In this document: positions 24,884-33,792 of the stretch, piece by piece
Layout of the letters: every line of letters begins with the position of its first letter
Numbering within the stretch: the stretch's first letter is position 1
Source: an uncultured Bacilli bacterium
GTDB taxonomy: Bacteria > Bacillota_I > Bacilli_A > RF39 > UBA660
Length of the DNA: 48,178 nucleotides
Assembly (NCBI GenBank): GCA_947629265.1
Contig: CANRCZ010000007.1
Span: 1-48,178 of the forward strand
Direction of reading: 5' to 3'
The notes under the pieces: model-generated
Told to the model about the DNA's origin: nothing
The model's database searches: none
Seen by the model: the letters and a program-made list of their open reading frames with translations, nothing else
Translations under genes and position numbers: made by a program

Positions 24884-26632
24884 CTATTCCCATCTTGCAA
24901 AAACGTCACAGTTACTACTTTGTGGTACTGGATTAGGTGGCGTCATTCTAATTATCATCGGTACAATAAATGCTTTACCAAAGCCAACACAAGTTCCAGG
25001 TTGTAAACTTTTTTGTTTTTCGATTATTTCTTGATTGATATTAGGTAACATTTTTTTAATATAGTCTAAATCCCTTGGATGGTTGATTTTAAATATCAAG
25101 AAATTGCTACATTGTGATATAACGGTTTCACTTATTTCAACAGGTCGCTGTGATATAAGACTTAAAATAAGTCCATATTTTCTACCCTCTTTAGAAACTC
25201 TTTCAAAGATATTATAACCTAATAAATTTTTATCATTATCATTTTGAACATAACGGTGAGCTTCCTCTAAAAAGATATGAAATGGTATTGAAGCTCTATT
25301 CTTTAATCTTTTAGTAAAGGTAAATAACATTTTAGTTATTATCTTCGTAATTATTTTAGCCATACTATCTTCGATTTCTTCAAGGTTAAAGTTAACGATC
25401 TGAGTTTTAACACCATTCATCGATACTAATGATGCGATATAGTTTTCTAAATCCGTAATATGTGGATATGAGAAATATTTAGCGTTTTCACTGATGATGA
25501 TAGAATGTAATCTAACCTTTAAAGCTACAGCATCGGAATAAGTTTTTTCATTACGTAGTAATCCCTCAGATATTAACGCAAAGTTAGTAGAAAGTTCTAA
25601 ATCTTTTAAAGTAAAGAATGGATTACCAACTGGTTCAAAGTTATCTAAATCATCATTGATAAAATCAGAAACATATTTAGTAACCAAGATACTTTCTGAA
25701 AAATTACCCTCTTTATCGATTTCAAAACATTGTCTAAACTTACGAGTATAACCTACACCTTGAACGTCAGCTTCTAAGTTAAATTCCTTAGTACTACAAC
25801 TAGTTAAAATACTAAAGATATCGTTTCTTTTGCTACTAGGTGTTTGATTAGTATATAAGATATTCATTATAGCTTTCGCGATTAAGTGGTTTTTATAAGC
25901 ATGGTTAGTTTCATCATCAGTTGCAAATATCTTCGCTAATTTAAGTATTTTTTCAATAATAGGTAATTGTGATGGTTCAGTTGCATTTAATAATAACGCC
26001 AAATCATCGACATCTAATAAAAAAATTGGAACGGTAAGTAAATTACCATTTGGATCGTTTGGATTAGTTGTATAGTATTTGAATTTAAAATTAGGATTTA
26101 TTTTATCGATATTTTGGAAAGCGGTATGATATTCGCCATAAGCATCAAAAATTAAGAAATTAGAGTGAAATGGCTTAAGATTGGGGTTATTGAAAAGAGC
26201 TTGTAAGATACTTGCGAATCCCCATGATTTACCACTACCAGTATTACCAAAAATAGCGAAATGGTTACTAAAGAAATCATTTATGTTTATTCTTATGTTA
26301 CAACCATCGTATAGTGGTGATTGACCTATTACTAAGCTTTGTCTATCGTTAACACCTACTATTAACGCTAATTCTTCTTTTCTTATTAGTCTTATTCGCG
26401 CTGATAAAGCTGGTTTTCTAATAACTCCACCGATAAATTGATTGTTAGTAATTTCTCCTAAGAAACGAACTTTAATTAATTTATCGTCCATATCTTCGAC
26501 CTCACCTAAAATTCTTTTTTTAGGATCTTCAAAGATAATATACATGTTCATCATATCAGCGGCAATATGCGACCAATTGGCAATTTTTATGTGTGCTACG
26601 TTATCACTTATATATACAATGTCCCCTATCAT
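24884..26632 (-). CDS. HerA/DUF87-type ATPase, copy 1
   Basis: 582 residues. An N-terminal beta-rich HAS-barrel-like region (about 1-100) leads into an ASCE ATPase core: Walker A GNTGSGKSWG (about 133-142), a Walker B-type FHIFLEEAHRYV (about 456-467), and an arginine/glutamine region near SLISQRPVEISE. HerA proteins are hexameric DNA translocases or helicases. In archaea they pair with NurA nuclease, which is not present here. Neighbours are ylxM upstream and a zinc-ribbon protein downstream. A paralogue lies at 34494-36281. Confidence 0.85.
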   Translation of the reverse strand: MIGDIVYISDNVAHIKIANWSHIAADMMNMYIIFEDPKKRILGEVEDMDDKLIKVRFLGEITNNQFIGGVIRKPALSARIRLIRKEELALIVGVNDRQSLVIGQSPLYDGCNIRININDFFSNHFAIFGNTGSGKSWGFASILQALFNNPNLKPFHSNFLIFDAYGEYHTAFQNIDKINPNFKFKYYTTNPNDPNGNLLTVPIFLLDVDDLALLLNATEPSQLPIIEKILKLAKIFATDDETNHAYKNHLIAKAIMNILYTNQTPSSKRNDIFSILTSCSTKEFNLEADVQGVGYTRKFRQCFEIDKEGNFSESILVTKYVSDFINDDLDNFEPVGNPFFTLKDLELSTNFALISEGLLRNEKTYSDAVALKVRLHSIIISENAKYFSYPHITDLENYIASLVSMNGVKTQIVNFNLEEIEDSMAKIITKIITKMLFTFTKRLKNRASIPFHIFLEEAHRYVQNDNDKNLLGYNIFERVSKEGRKYGLILSLISQRPVEISETVISQCSNFLIFKINHPRDLDYIKKMLPNINQEIIEKQKSLQPGTCVGFGKAFIVPMIIRMTPPNPVPQSSNCDVFARWE

Positions 26633-26641
26633 TTTATTCTC

Positions 26642-26932
26642 CTATTCTAATATTTCTAATATTTCTTCTTTATTTTTTTCGTAATTATTTAATAATTTTT
26701 TTAGTTTTTCTTTTTTTTCATATATTTTTAAATTGTTTTCGTAATATATTAGTTTATTTTCGGTATCTTTAATGTTTTTAAAGACAGCATTTCGACTTAC
26801 TTTATAGTTTTCGCTCATTTCGGATAGTGTTAGATTATTAAAGTAATAATCTATAAAATAGCTGGTTTGTTTTTCGGTAAATAAGCTACTGTATATATCG
26901 AAAAGATTGCTTATATATACATTATGTTCCAT
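26642..26932 (-). CDS. ylxM: YlxM/UPF0122 helix-turn-helix protein
   Basis: 96 residues. SLFTEKQTSYFIDYYFNNLT and LSEMSENYKVSRNAVFKNIK match the sigma-70 region 4-like helix-turn-helix of YlxM, which is usually encoded beside signal-recognition-particle genes. Start placed at ATG 26932 (MEHNVYISN), two bases after the upstream stop codon; the longer frame enters the preceding gene. It lies two genes after ftsY, the conserved neighbourhood; ffh is not in the window. Confidence 0.85.
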   Translation of the reverse strand: MEHNVYISNLFDIYSSLFTEKQTSYFIDYYFNNLTLSEMSENYKVSRNAVFKNIKDTENKLIYYENNLKIYEKKEKLKKLLNNYEKNKEEILEILE

Positions 26933-26934
26933 TA

Positions 26935-27279
26935 TTACATAAATACTCTTTCTGTATATGAAAAGATAGATGTAATTAGTAGTACGGTACCAATAATAGC
27001 ATATAGACAAGTTAATCCTTTTTGTCTATAAATTTTATAGTTGTTATAAGCCATTATTAGTAAGGTAACGCTAAGTAATATTTCTACTACAGTAAGAAAT
27101 TCGTTGATAAAAATCGACATTATAGCGGTTATTCCTACAAACATAACAAGTACTACTTGTAAGAAAAGGCTTATATTTTTTATATTTTTATTAAGTAACA
27201 TATTGTCGACCTCAACTTTTCTTATATCTTCAGTTACCTCATCATTGATAGCATTTTCGATTATTTCTTTTTGCTTCAT
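26935..27279 (-). CDS. Small polytopic membrane protein
   Basis: 114 residues with about three hydrophobic segments (ISLFLQVVLVMFVGITAIMS, VVEILLSVTLLIMAY, LYAIIGTVLLITSIF) after a charged 30-residue N terminus. Start is ATG 27279, after GGAGG six bases upstream; earlier in-frame codons lie inside ftsY. One base separates it from the ftsY stop, so it is coupled to ftsY. No family recognised. Confidence 0.75.
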   Translation of the reverse strand: MKQKEIIENAINDEVTEDIRKVEVDNMLLNKNIKNISLFLQVVLVMFVGITAIMSIFINEFLTVVEILLSVTLLIMAYNNYKIYRQKGLTCLYAIIGTVLLITSIFSYTERVFM

Positions 27280-27280
27280 T

Positions 27281-28249
27281 TTATTCCTCCAAATCTTTAA
27301 ATAAGCCATAGATATATTTTTCGATATCAAATGGTCTTAAGTCTTCTTCTTGTTCTCCTAAACCGATATATTTTACTGGTATATCGACCTCTTCTTTGAT
27401 TGCTAGAACAATTCCACCTTTGGCAGTTCCGTCTAATTTTGTTAAGATAATACCGGTTATATTGGTAATTTCTTTGAAACTTTTAGCTTGACTGATACCA
27501 TTTTGACCAGTGGTAGCATCGATTACTAAAAGTGTTTCATGAGGTGCATCTTTGATAAAACTATTTATAACTTTGTTTATTTTTTCTAATTCGTGCATTA
27601 GGTTTGTTTTATTTTGTAGACGTCCAGCGGTATCGATTAGTACGATATCGTATGCTTCTTCTTTCGCTTTTTTTAAACCATCGTATACGACACTAGCAGG
27701 ATCGGCATCTTCTTTATAGACGATATCACTATCGCTTCTTGCTGCCCATTCTTTTAGTTGTTCAACAGCTCCAGCTCTAAAGGTATCACCTGATATCAAT
27801 AGAACTTTTTTGCCCTCTTTTTTAAGTTTGCATGCTAATTTACCGATGGTTGTCGTTTTTCCTACTCCATTAACACCAACGAATAGTAGTACGGTTGGTC
27901 CATCGGTTTGATAGTTTATTTTGTTAGTAATTATTTGATTTTTAACGTATATGATAAACATTTCATCGACGATTATTTCTCTTAGATCATCAGCATCGAC
28001 GATATTTTCTTTTTTTACTCTTAATTTTAATTTATCGATAAATTTTACGACTGTATTAACACCTATATCAGCAGTTATTAAGATATCTTCTAGATCTTCA
28101 AAAAATTCTGCATCAACTTTGTTATGTCTTGAAATTAAGCTATTTAATTTTGATGTGAAGCTATTTCTTGTTTTTTCTAAGCCTTTTTCAAATTCATCGA
28201 TATTTTCTTTTTTTGAAAAAATATTTTTAAAATTGTTAAATAATCCCAT
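27281..28249 (-). CDS. ftsY: Signal recognition particle receptor FtsY
   Basis: 322 residues. NG domain with Walker A GVNGVGKTTTIGKLA (about 129-143), DTFRAGAVEQLKEWA, DTAGR, and TKLDGTAKGG (about 265-274); the C terminus reads GLGEQEEDLRPF. The acidic A domain is short. It is the membrane receptor for ribosomes carrying signal sequences. First gene of a five-gene operon (ftsY, membrane protein, ylxM, HerA1, zinc ribbon). GAGGTG precedes the ATG. Confidence 0.95.
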   Translation of the reverse strand: MGLFNNFKNIFSKKENIDEFEKGLEKTRNSFTSKLNSLISRHNKVDAEFFEDLEDILITADIGVNTVVKFIDKLKLRVKKENIVDADDLREIIVDEMFIIYVKNQIITNKINYQTDGPTVLLFVGVNGVGKTTTIGKLACKLKKEGKKVLLISGDTFRAGAVEQLKEWAARSDSDIVYKEDADPASVVYDGLKKAKEEAYDIVLIDTAGRLQNKTNLMHELEKINKVINSFIKDAPHETLLVIDATTGQNGISQAKSFKEITNITGIILTKLDGTAKGGIVLAIKEEVDIPVKYIGLGEQEEDLRPFDIEKYIYGLFKDLEE

Positions 28250-28273
28250 GCCGTCACCTCGTATGATATATAC

Positions 28274-28302
28274 ATTATAATATATTTAGCTGAAAATTAC
28301 AA
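28274..28302 (-). promoter_or_regulatory. ftsY operon promoter
   Basis: Minus strand TTGTAA (28297-28302), 17 bases, TATAAT (28274-28279). Confidence 0.75.
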
Positions 28303-28374
28303 TTAATTTATCTAAATTACTATATTTTTAGTTAAATGGATAAAATTGAAATTATATTATTCATAAAAAAAGAA

Positions 28375-28396
28375 AAAAACTGAAAAATCAGTTTTT
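28375..28396 (-). terminator. Terminator of locus B surface gene
   Basis: AAAAACTG / CAGTTTTT with an A-rich loop and T run on the minus strand, a few tens of bases after the stop at 28416. Confidence 0.7.
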
Positions 28397-28415
28397 AACA
28401 TTATTTGATTTATAA

Positions 28416-29487
28416 TTATGCTAATAACCAAGCACCTGAATTACCAGCTTTGTCAGTACCTGTTCCTGTTGTAAGGACAGTAGATTTTAGAACTACAACC
28501 GGCCGGAAACCGTGTATAGCACTGTACGTGAGACCGATGGCACCTGATTCGCCCACATAATACAAGTTAGTGTTATCGGAAGCAGTAGCTAGAGAATACC
28601 TTGCCCTGGTTGCTCTTAAGTTATCAGATTCAGCAATAGCATCTACCTCTTCCTTAGTCATAGCATGAGCTGACTCGGCATATTTGACATCCATATAAGT
28701 CCTTGCTCTTTCATCTAGTAAGTTTTTACTTGCTCCAGCATATCCAGTTGAGAGATAGTAACATTCGGGTTGACCTGCATGGACTAAGTAAACTTGTTTA
28801 TTTACAACTTTTAATACTTTCCAACCACTTGAGGTTGGAGTAAAGCCTCCACATTTAACACTAACTGCTTTATTTCCTATTCCGTTTCCTCCGAATTTTT
28901 CCTGAGCTGTTGGCGAAGCTTTAGCAGCGTCCCATTGTCCAGCATCGTAGGCTACATATTGTCCTGAACTCACTTTATCAGCCAAGTATACTCCTTTTAT
29001 TACATTTACTGGTACTATTACTTGTTGTCCAGTAGATGCTGTTCCTATTATTTTTGTTGTTCCTGTTGCAACACCTTTTACTGTTGTATTATTCGTTACA
29101 CTTGCAATTCCAGTATTTTCACTTTTCCATGTTAATGTTGAACTTTTTAATGTTGATAATTCTGTAGTACTAACATCAGTACCCATTGCAGTTATCATTT
29201 TTCCTAATACATTATCAGCAATTGATTTATACGTTGATACACTCTCTGTATAATCTATTCCTATAGTTCTTTGTGCTAATGTAATATTAAAGTTTCCACT
29301 CTTCTTATCAACCTTAACAATAAGGTCATCTAACGCTTCTTTTACACTTTTAGTTTCACCATTTCTAGTGTAACTCACACTATCACTTGTATATTGACTT
29401 ACACCATAAGTAATACCATTAGTTACTACTAATAGTATTAATATTATTAGTAAATAACCCCCCCCCAAGCCTTATTTTTTCTTTCAT
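28416..29487 (-). CDS. Phase-variable surface protein (locus B, frame OFF)
   Basis: The ATG at 29487, behind AGGAGAC and a promoter, opens seven codons (MKEKIRL) and then a run of nine G (29458-29466). With nine, translation stops after 22 residues at TAA. With eight or eleven it joins the long frame and reads GGGYLLIILILLVVTNGITY as a membrane anchor. That frame has the module YTSDSVSY with SVKEALDDL, a Big2-like domain (TWKSENTGIASV, VKGVATGTTKI), then a C-terminal domain with GQYVAYDAGQW, SGWKVLK, LVHAGQPECYY, SAHAMTKEE and HGFRPVVVLKSTVLTTG. A TTG at 29468 also opens the long frame but has a poor ribosome binding site. Surface location and binding role are inference. Confidence 0.8.
29458..29466. 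repeat. Homopolymer tract, 9 C (9 G on coding strand), locus B
   Basis: A run of nine C in AT-rich DNA at the junction between the seven-codon leader and the membrane anchor. It decides whether the downstream frame is joined to the ATG. Confidence 0.92.
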
Positions 29488-29521
29488 TTTTCTTGTCTCC
29501 TTTTCTTTATTTTACATTCCA

Positions 29522-29550
29522 ATTATACAATATTTTTTTATCTTATTCAA
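29522..29550 (-). promoter_or_regulatory. Promoter of locus B surface protein
   Basis: Minus strand TTGAAT (29545-29550), 17 bases, TATAAT (29522-29527); the sequence following it through the ATG is nearly the same as at loci A and C. Confidence 0.75.
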
Positions 29551-29664
29551 TATAAATACATTAATTCATCATAATTAAATAATAATACAAATTTAAAAAA
29601 ATTCGACAATAAACAATTGTATATTTCATTATAATGTTGTATCATACTAAAGTAAGGTGATAAC

Positions 29665-30792
29665 ATGTTTAAAATGTCAAAATATAAAGTTGAAAAAGGT
29701 ATAATAATATCCGTTATCCTATTTGCTATCATATCCATCATAACCATATATGGCGCTCAAAATCTACTAGGTGAAGAAACTAACCTAGCATTAAAACAGC
29801 TTATTTGGTTTATCGTAGGCTTTTTAATAGCTTACTTTATAATGTTTATAGGTAACGAAAACATAACCAAAAACGTATGGATACTGTATATTATCGGTAA
29901 CATAGCTTTACTAGCACTACTCTTATTTGCTGATCCTATCAACGATGCTAAATGTTGGTTTACAATAAAAGGAATTGGTACTATCCAACCTAGTGAATTT
30001 ATGAAAATCATCCTAATTTTAACCTTAGGAAAGATGATCGATGATTTCAACGAAAATTTCGCGAATGCATCAGTATTTGAAGAATTTAAATTTCTACTCA
30101 AAGTTGGATTTGTCGTATTAATACCTAGTATTCTTACCTTTTTACAACCAGATACTGGTGTTGTACTTATATACCTATTAATCACTATCGTTATGTTGTT
30201 CATATCAGGAATTAGATATAGATGGTTTGTTGCCCTATTTTTACTACTCGCTATATTAGTAGGTGGTATTTTAGGACTATACCTTATCAATCAAGATCTA
30301 TTCATAAAAATATTCGGTTCCAGCTTCTTCCTTAGAATTGATCGATTACTAGATTGGTCTAACCAAAGTGGTTATCAATTAGAAAACGCCATGACGTCTA
30401 TCGGTTCAGCAGGATTATTAGGTCACGGCTTAAATAATAATCCATTATACTTTCCAGAAGCTCATACTGATTTTATCTTCGCTGTATACTCTAGTAGTTT
30501 TGGTTTAATAGGTTCGATTTTCCTAATAATATTAATCACTTATTTCGATATCAAACTAATCGTTACAGCTATTAAAACAAGAGAAAATATCAATAAATAT
30601 ATCATCGCTGGCATCGTTGGTATGTTAATCTATCAACAGATCCAAAATATCGGCATGACATTCGGTTTACTACCGATAACCGGTATAACCTTACCATTTA
30701 TATCTTATGGTGGTTCATCATTACTAAGCTACATGATTATGCTCGGTATCATATTCAATATTTCCAATAGTTCAATTAGATATACAAATTAA
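29665..30792 (+). CDS. rodA: RodA-type SEDS peptidoglycan glycosyltransferase
   Basis: 375 residues, about ten membrane segments. SEDS signatures are IQPSEFMKI (about 111-119), FLQPDTGVVLIYLL (about 158-171), FPEAHTDFIFAVYSSSFG (about 267-284) and PFISYGGSSLLS (about 350-361). The region after PEAHTD and the ELK-type context favour RodA, the elongation glycosyltransferase, over the FtsW-like protein at 122-1279. ATG 29665 follows AAGGTGA by five bases. Monocistronic, ending in a strong terminator. Confidence 0.9.
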   Translation: MFKMSKYKVEKGIIISVILFAIISIITIYGAQNLLGEETNLALKQLIWFIVGFLIAYFIMFIGNENITKNVWILYIIGNIALLALLLFADPINDAKCWFTIKGIGTIQPSEFMKIILILTLGKMIDDFNENFANASVFEEFKFLLKVGFVVLIPSILTFLQPDTGVVLIYLLITIVMLFISGIRYRWFVALFLLLAILVGGILGLYLINQDLFIKIFGSSFFLRIDRLLDWSNQSGYQLENAMTSIGSAGLLGHGLNNNPLYFPEAHTDFIFAVYSSSFGLIGSIFLIILITYFDIKLIVTAIKTRENINKYIIAGIVGMLIYQQIQNIGMTFGLLPITGITLPFISYGGSSLLSYMIMLGIIFNISNSSIRYTN

Positions 30793-30801
30793 ACATTATA
30801 A

Positions 30802-30824
30802 AAAGGATGGATGCCCATCCTTTT
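30802..30824. terminator. Bidirectional terminator between rodA and pilin gene
   Basis: AAAGGATGG / CCATCCTTT with a 4-base loop and T run. Confidence 0.85.
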
Positions 30825-31707
30825 ATTTTAATTTTTCATAAGCATAATCTAAAGCTTGTTTAACATTCTTTAAATCCGTATTATTTTCATTACTGTACTC
30901 AACATCATTTGAATCATAGAAGACCTTAGATAAAGTTATCGTCGAAGCTCCCTTATAATTTTTTCCATCATACATCATAGCTTCTAACGTACCATTAGTC
31001 TGAGTTGGATTTGTGTAGCTGATTTCGATATCACCACCAACTTTATACCAAGTATCAGGGTCTAAATCTTTAGTATTAGCAATTGTTTTACAACTATCAA
31101 AATCAGGTATTCCTGTCGTTTCATTACTACTACAAGAGGTACTAATATCGATATTAGATTTACCAGTAGTCGATGTTTTAATATAATAGCTGGATTTATC
31201 CTTATTGACACTTGAAAAACTAACATTAACTTTTTGATTAATAACATAACCACCAATTGGACTTTTAGGATCGTTAGTAGAAGAAATAACCGGATTAATC
31301 TTTGATCTATTGATACCAGATCCTATACATTCAGCAAGACTTTTTATACTATCACCAAGTAACTCATATTCATACTCATAAAAAGAATTAACCGTAATTT
31401 TAATAAAGCGATTTAAGGGTATTTGTTTACCAGTTGTAAAATTAATTACATTCTTATTTAAAAGTTCTTCTTTAACCAAAGTATCTAAAGTTATACAATA
31501 AGTATTACCTGTTTCTTTTTTATATGTATCCTTATTCGATGAAACATACAAATCAGCGGCATTATAAATAAGATTTAGATTAGCATCACTAACATCATCT
31601 TTTTTATTAGTAACCTGTTTAATTATAGAGGGTACAACCGCTAATGTGATTAAAAACAAAAGCGTTATAACAGCCATGATTTCTATTAGTGTAAAACCCT
31701 TTTTCAA
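30823..31707 (-). CDS. Type IV pilin-like prepilin
   Basis: 294 residues. The N terminus MKKGFTLIEIMAVITLLF is a class III prepilin signal: cleavage expected after Gly4, with Glu at mature position 5 and a hydrophobic helix to about residue 30. The long C-terminal part is Ser/Thr/Asn-rich with cysteine pairs. The last residues, DVEYSNENNTDLKNVKQALD and YAYEKLK, repeat the VxY then VKxALD module found after the anchor of the surface-protein family in this window. A prepilin peptidase and assembly ATPase are not in the window. Role as a structural or minor pilin is inference. Confidence 0.85.
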   Translation of the reverse strand: MKKGFTLIEIMAVITLLFLITLAVVPSIIKQVTNKKDDVSDANLNLIYNAADLYVSSNKDTYKKETGNTYCITLDTLVKEELLNKNVINFTTGKQIPLNRFIKITVNSFYEYEYELLGDSIKSLAECIGSGINRSKINPVISSTNDPKSPIGGYVINQKVNVSFSSVNKDKSSYYIKTSTTGKSNIDISTSCSSNETTGIPDFDSCKTIANTKDLDPDTWYKVGGDIEISYTNPTQTNGTLEAMMYDGKNYKGASTITLSKVFYDSNDVEYSNENNTDLKNVKQALDYAYEKLK

Positions 31708-31762
31708 AATATCACCTATCTTCTATTTTTATTATAAACTATAATAAAAAAAAAAGCAATTA

Positions 31763-31963
31763 CTATGCTTTCTCTAAAACATCTTTTCCTTTATAAGTAC
31801 CACATTCTTTGCATACTCTATGTGGTTTTACAACAGCACCACATTTTGGACAAACAGTCGTCGTATTTTCACTTATTTTATAGTGTGTTCTTCTAGTTCT
31901 CTTACTAGTTTTGCTAGTTTTTCTAAATGGAACAGCAAAAGTTTGAATATCTAAATTTAACAT
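31763..31963 (-). CDS. rpmF: 50S ribosomal protein L32
   Basis: 66 residues with the L32 core [20 protein letters not shown] and four Cys as CPKCG and CKECG, a zinc-ribbon (C+) version. The ATG is preceded by GAGGTG and gives about nine extra N-terminal residues (MLNLDIQTF) before the usual start. Downstream of yceD, 15 bases apart, the conserved yceD-rpmF pair. Confidence 0.93.
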   Translation of the reverse strand: MLNLDIQTFAVPFRKTSKTSKRTRRTHYKISENTTTVCPKCGAVVKPHRVCKECGTYKGKDVLEKA

Positions 31964-31978
31964 GTTACACCTCTTTTC

Positions 31979-32446
31979 TTAAAGTAATTCATTTAATTTA
32001 TCAAATGGAGAACTAGATGGTGTATCATCAGTAATAACTTTATAATTGCCACCATCTTTTAGTTCAGCCCCATTACTTACAACTCTAATGGGAATTTCCA
32101 TTAATATATTTTCCCATATTATAGGAAAAATATCAAGAGTATTTTCATCATTTTGACAAAATTCTTTGATTTCCTCGTATAATTCTTGACTATTACCCTC
32201 AATTTTAACATCGATTGGGTAATCAGTTGGATTTAAAGTGATCGAACAAGGTAGTACTAAAGTACCTTTGATACTTAAATTTAAGTAGTATTCTTCATAA
32301 TCATTACTTATAGTACCCGTTACTTTCATATCTTTAATATCGATAATGTTGTTTTCTTCTAACAATTTCTTATCAATTTTAACGTCCTCATCAACCTCAA
32401 TAAAACTATCGACATTACTTTTTAATCTTCTTATATCTATATTCAT
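31979..32446 (-). CDS. YceD/DUF177 family protein
   Basis: 155 residues; family pattern at the N terminus (MNIDIRRLKS), central VTGTISNDYEEYYLNLSIKG and LVLPCSITLNP, and the acidic tail DTPSSSPFDKLNELL. The family lies beside rpmF in most bacteria and is linked to 23S rRNA processing in some, though not established for this lineage. Confidence 0.88.
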   Translation of the reverse strand: MNIDIRRLKSNVDSFIEVDEDVKIDKKLLEENNIIDIKDMKVTGTISNDYEEYYLNLSIKGTLVLPCSITLNPTDYPIDVKIEGNSQELYEEIKEFCQNDENTLDIFPIIWENILMEIPIRVVSNGAELKDGGNYKVITDDTPSSSPFDKLNELL

Positions 32447-32485
32447 TATATGCCTCCTTTTAAACTTTTATATATCTGTTTTTCC

Positions 32486-32514
32486 ATTATACCTTTAAAC
32501 AACCAACCTGTCAA
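32486..32514 (-). promoter_or_regulatory. yceD-rpmF promoter
   Basis: Minus strand TTGACA (32509-32514), 17 bases, TATAAT (32486-32491): perfect consensus. Confidence 0.85.
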
Positions 32515-32540
32515 ACAATCGCTAAACTGTAAAGGATTAA

Positions 32541-32569
32541 TTTACATATTAAAGTATCCATGATATAAT
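32541..32569 (+). promoter_or_regulatory. tmcAL promoter
   Basis: TTTACA (32541-32546), 17 bases, TATAAT (32564-32569). Confidence 0.8.
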
Positions 32570-32615
32570 TTAGTTAAATATAGATGGATAATAGATGATT
32601 TTTAAGGAGTATTTT

Positions 32616-33767
32616 ATGAAAAGTGTCGGTATTATATGTGAATATAATCCATTTCATAATGGTCACTTATATCACATAGAAAAAATCAAGGAAATGTACA
32701 AAGATTGTACTATCATCTGTGTTATGAGCGGTTATTTTACACAAAGAGGCGATGTATCTATCATCGATAAGGTTAAAAAAACTGACTTAGCTTTACAAAA
32801 TGGAGTCGATATTGTCGTTGAACTACCATATGTTTTTACAACGGAATCAGCGGATAAATTCGCTAAAGCGAGTATCGAAATTCTTACTAGTTTAAAGTGT
32901 GATTACCTAGTTTTTGGTAGTGAATCAAATAATATCGATAAATTGACCGAATTAGCGGATATTCAATTAAATAATAGTAGGTATAATAAATTAGTTAAAG
33001 ACTTTTTAGATAGTGGCGTAAATTATCCAACCGCTTTATCTAAAGCCTTACTAGAAATAAGTGGTTATAAAGTAGATAAACCCAACGATATTTTAGGTAT
33101 AACTTATATAAGAGAGATTAAAAAACAAAAGAGTAATATGATACCTAAATGTATTAAACGAAACACCGATTATAATAGTCTAGAATTAACTGATACCATT
33201 ACGAGCGCTAATAGTATAAGGTACAACTTAGAAAATGGTGGTGATATATCTAGATATGTTCCTTTAAATGTCCTTGAAAGTCTTGATAAACCACATTTTA
33301 ATAATGATTATTTTTCTTTATTAAAATACAAGATAATGACTGAATTAGATAATTTAGATAGATATCAAACAGTCGATGAGGGGATTGAAAATCGAATTAA
33401 GAAATATATTTTGAAAGCTCAAGATCTTAACGACTTAATTTTAAAAATCAAAACGAAAAGGTATACTTATAATAAGATAAATAGAATGTTTAATCACATA
33501 TTATGTAATTTTACTAAAGAGGAAGCTAAAACGTTTGATAGACTTGAATATATTAGAGTTTTAGGGTTCAATATTAAAGGACAAAGTTATTTAGGGGAAA
33601 TTAAAAAAGATATCGATTTACCACTTATAACTAATTTTAAAAATATCGATAGCAAGTTACTTGATTTAGAACTTAGAGTAACAGCTACTTATGCTTCTAC
33701 TTTAGATGAACCAGAAAAAATTAAATTGATCATGTCAGAATATAAAGATTTTCCAGTAATAAGATAA
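32616..33767 (+). CDS. tmcAL: tRNA(Met) cytidine acetate ligase TmcAL (YlbM)
   Basis: 383 residues. The nucleotidyltransferase signature GIICEYNPFHNGHLYHI (about 4-20) carries the HxGH motif; further family segments are CVMSGYFTQRGDVSI and ELPYVFTTESADKFA. TmcAL makes N4-acetylcytidine at the wobble position of elongator tRNA-Met using acetate and ATP. Start is ATG 32616 after AAGGAG; the longer frame from 32595 passes through the ribosome binding site. It diverges from yceD-rpmF. Confidence 0.93.
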   Translation: MKSVGIICEYNPFHNGHLYHIEKIKEMYKDCTIICVMSGYFTQRGDVSIIDKVKKTDLALQNGVDIVVELPYVFTTESADKFAKASIEILTSLKCDYLVFGSESNNIDKLTELADIQLNNSRYNKLVKDFLDSGVNYPTALSKALLEISGYKVDKPNDILGITYIREIKKQKSNMIPKCIKRNTDYNSLELTDTITSANSIRYNLENGGDISRYVPLNVLESLDKPHFNNDYFSLLKYKIMTELDNLDRYQTVDEGIENRIKKYILKAQDLNDLILKIKTKRYTYNKINRMFNHILCNFTKEEAKTFDRLEYIRVLGFNIKGQSYLGEIKKDIDLPLITNFKNIDSKLLDLELRVTATYASTLDEPEKIKLIMSEYKDFPVIR

Positions 33768-33792
33768 AAACTATGAAATTAATCATAGTTTT
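33766..33792. terminator. Bidirectional hairpin terminator, duplicated at 47016-47042
   Basis: AAAACTATGA / TCATAGTTTT with loop AATTAA. A 27-base identical sequence is found at the 3' end of the locus C surface gene. Confidence 0.8.

Noticed and set aside
29467-29469. Internal TTG as the true start of the locus B and C proteins
   Set aside because: It lacks a well-spaced ribosome binding site, whereas the upstream ATG has a strong site, a promoter and a leader conserved at all three loci.
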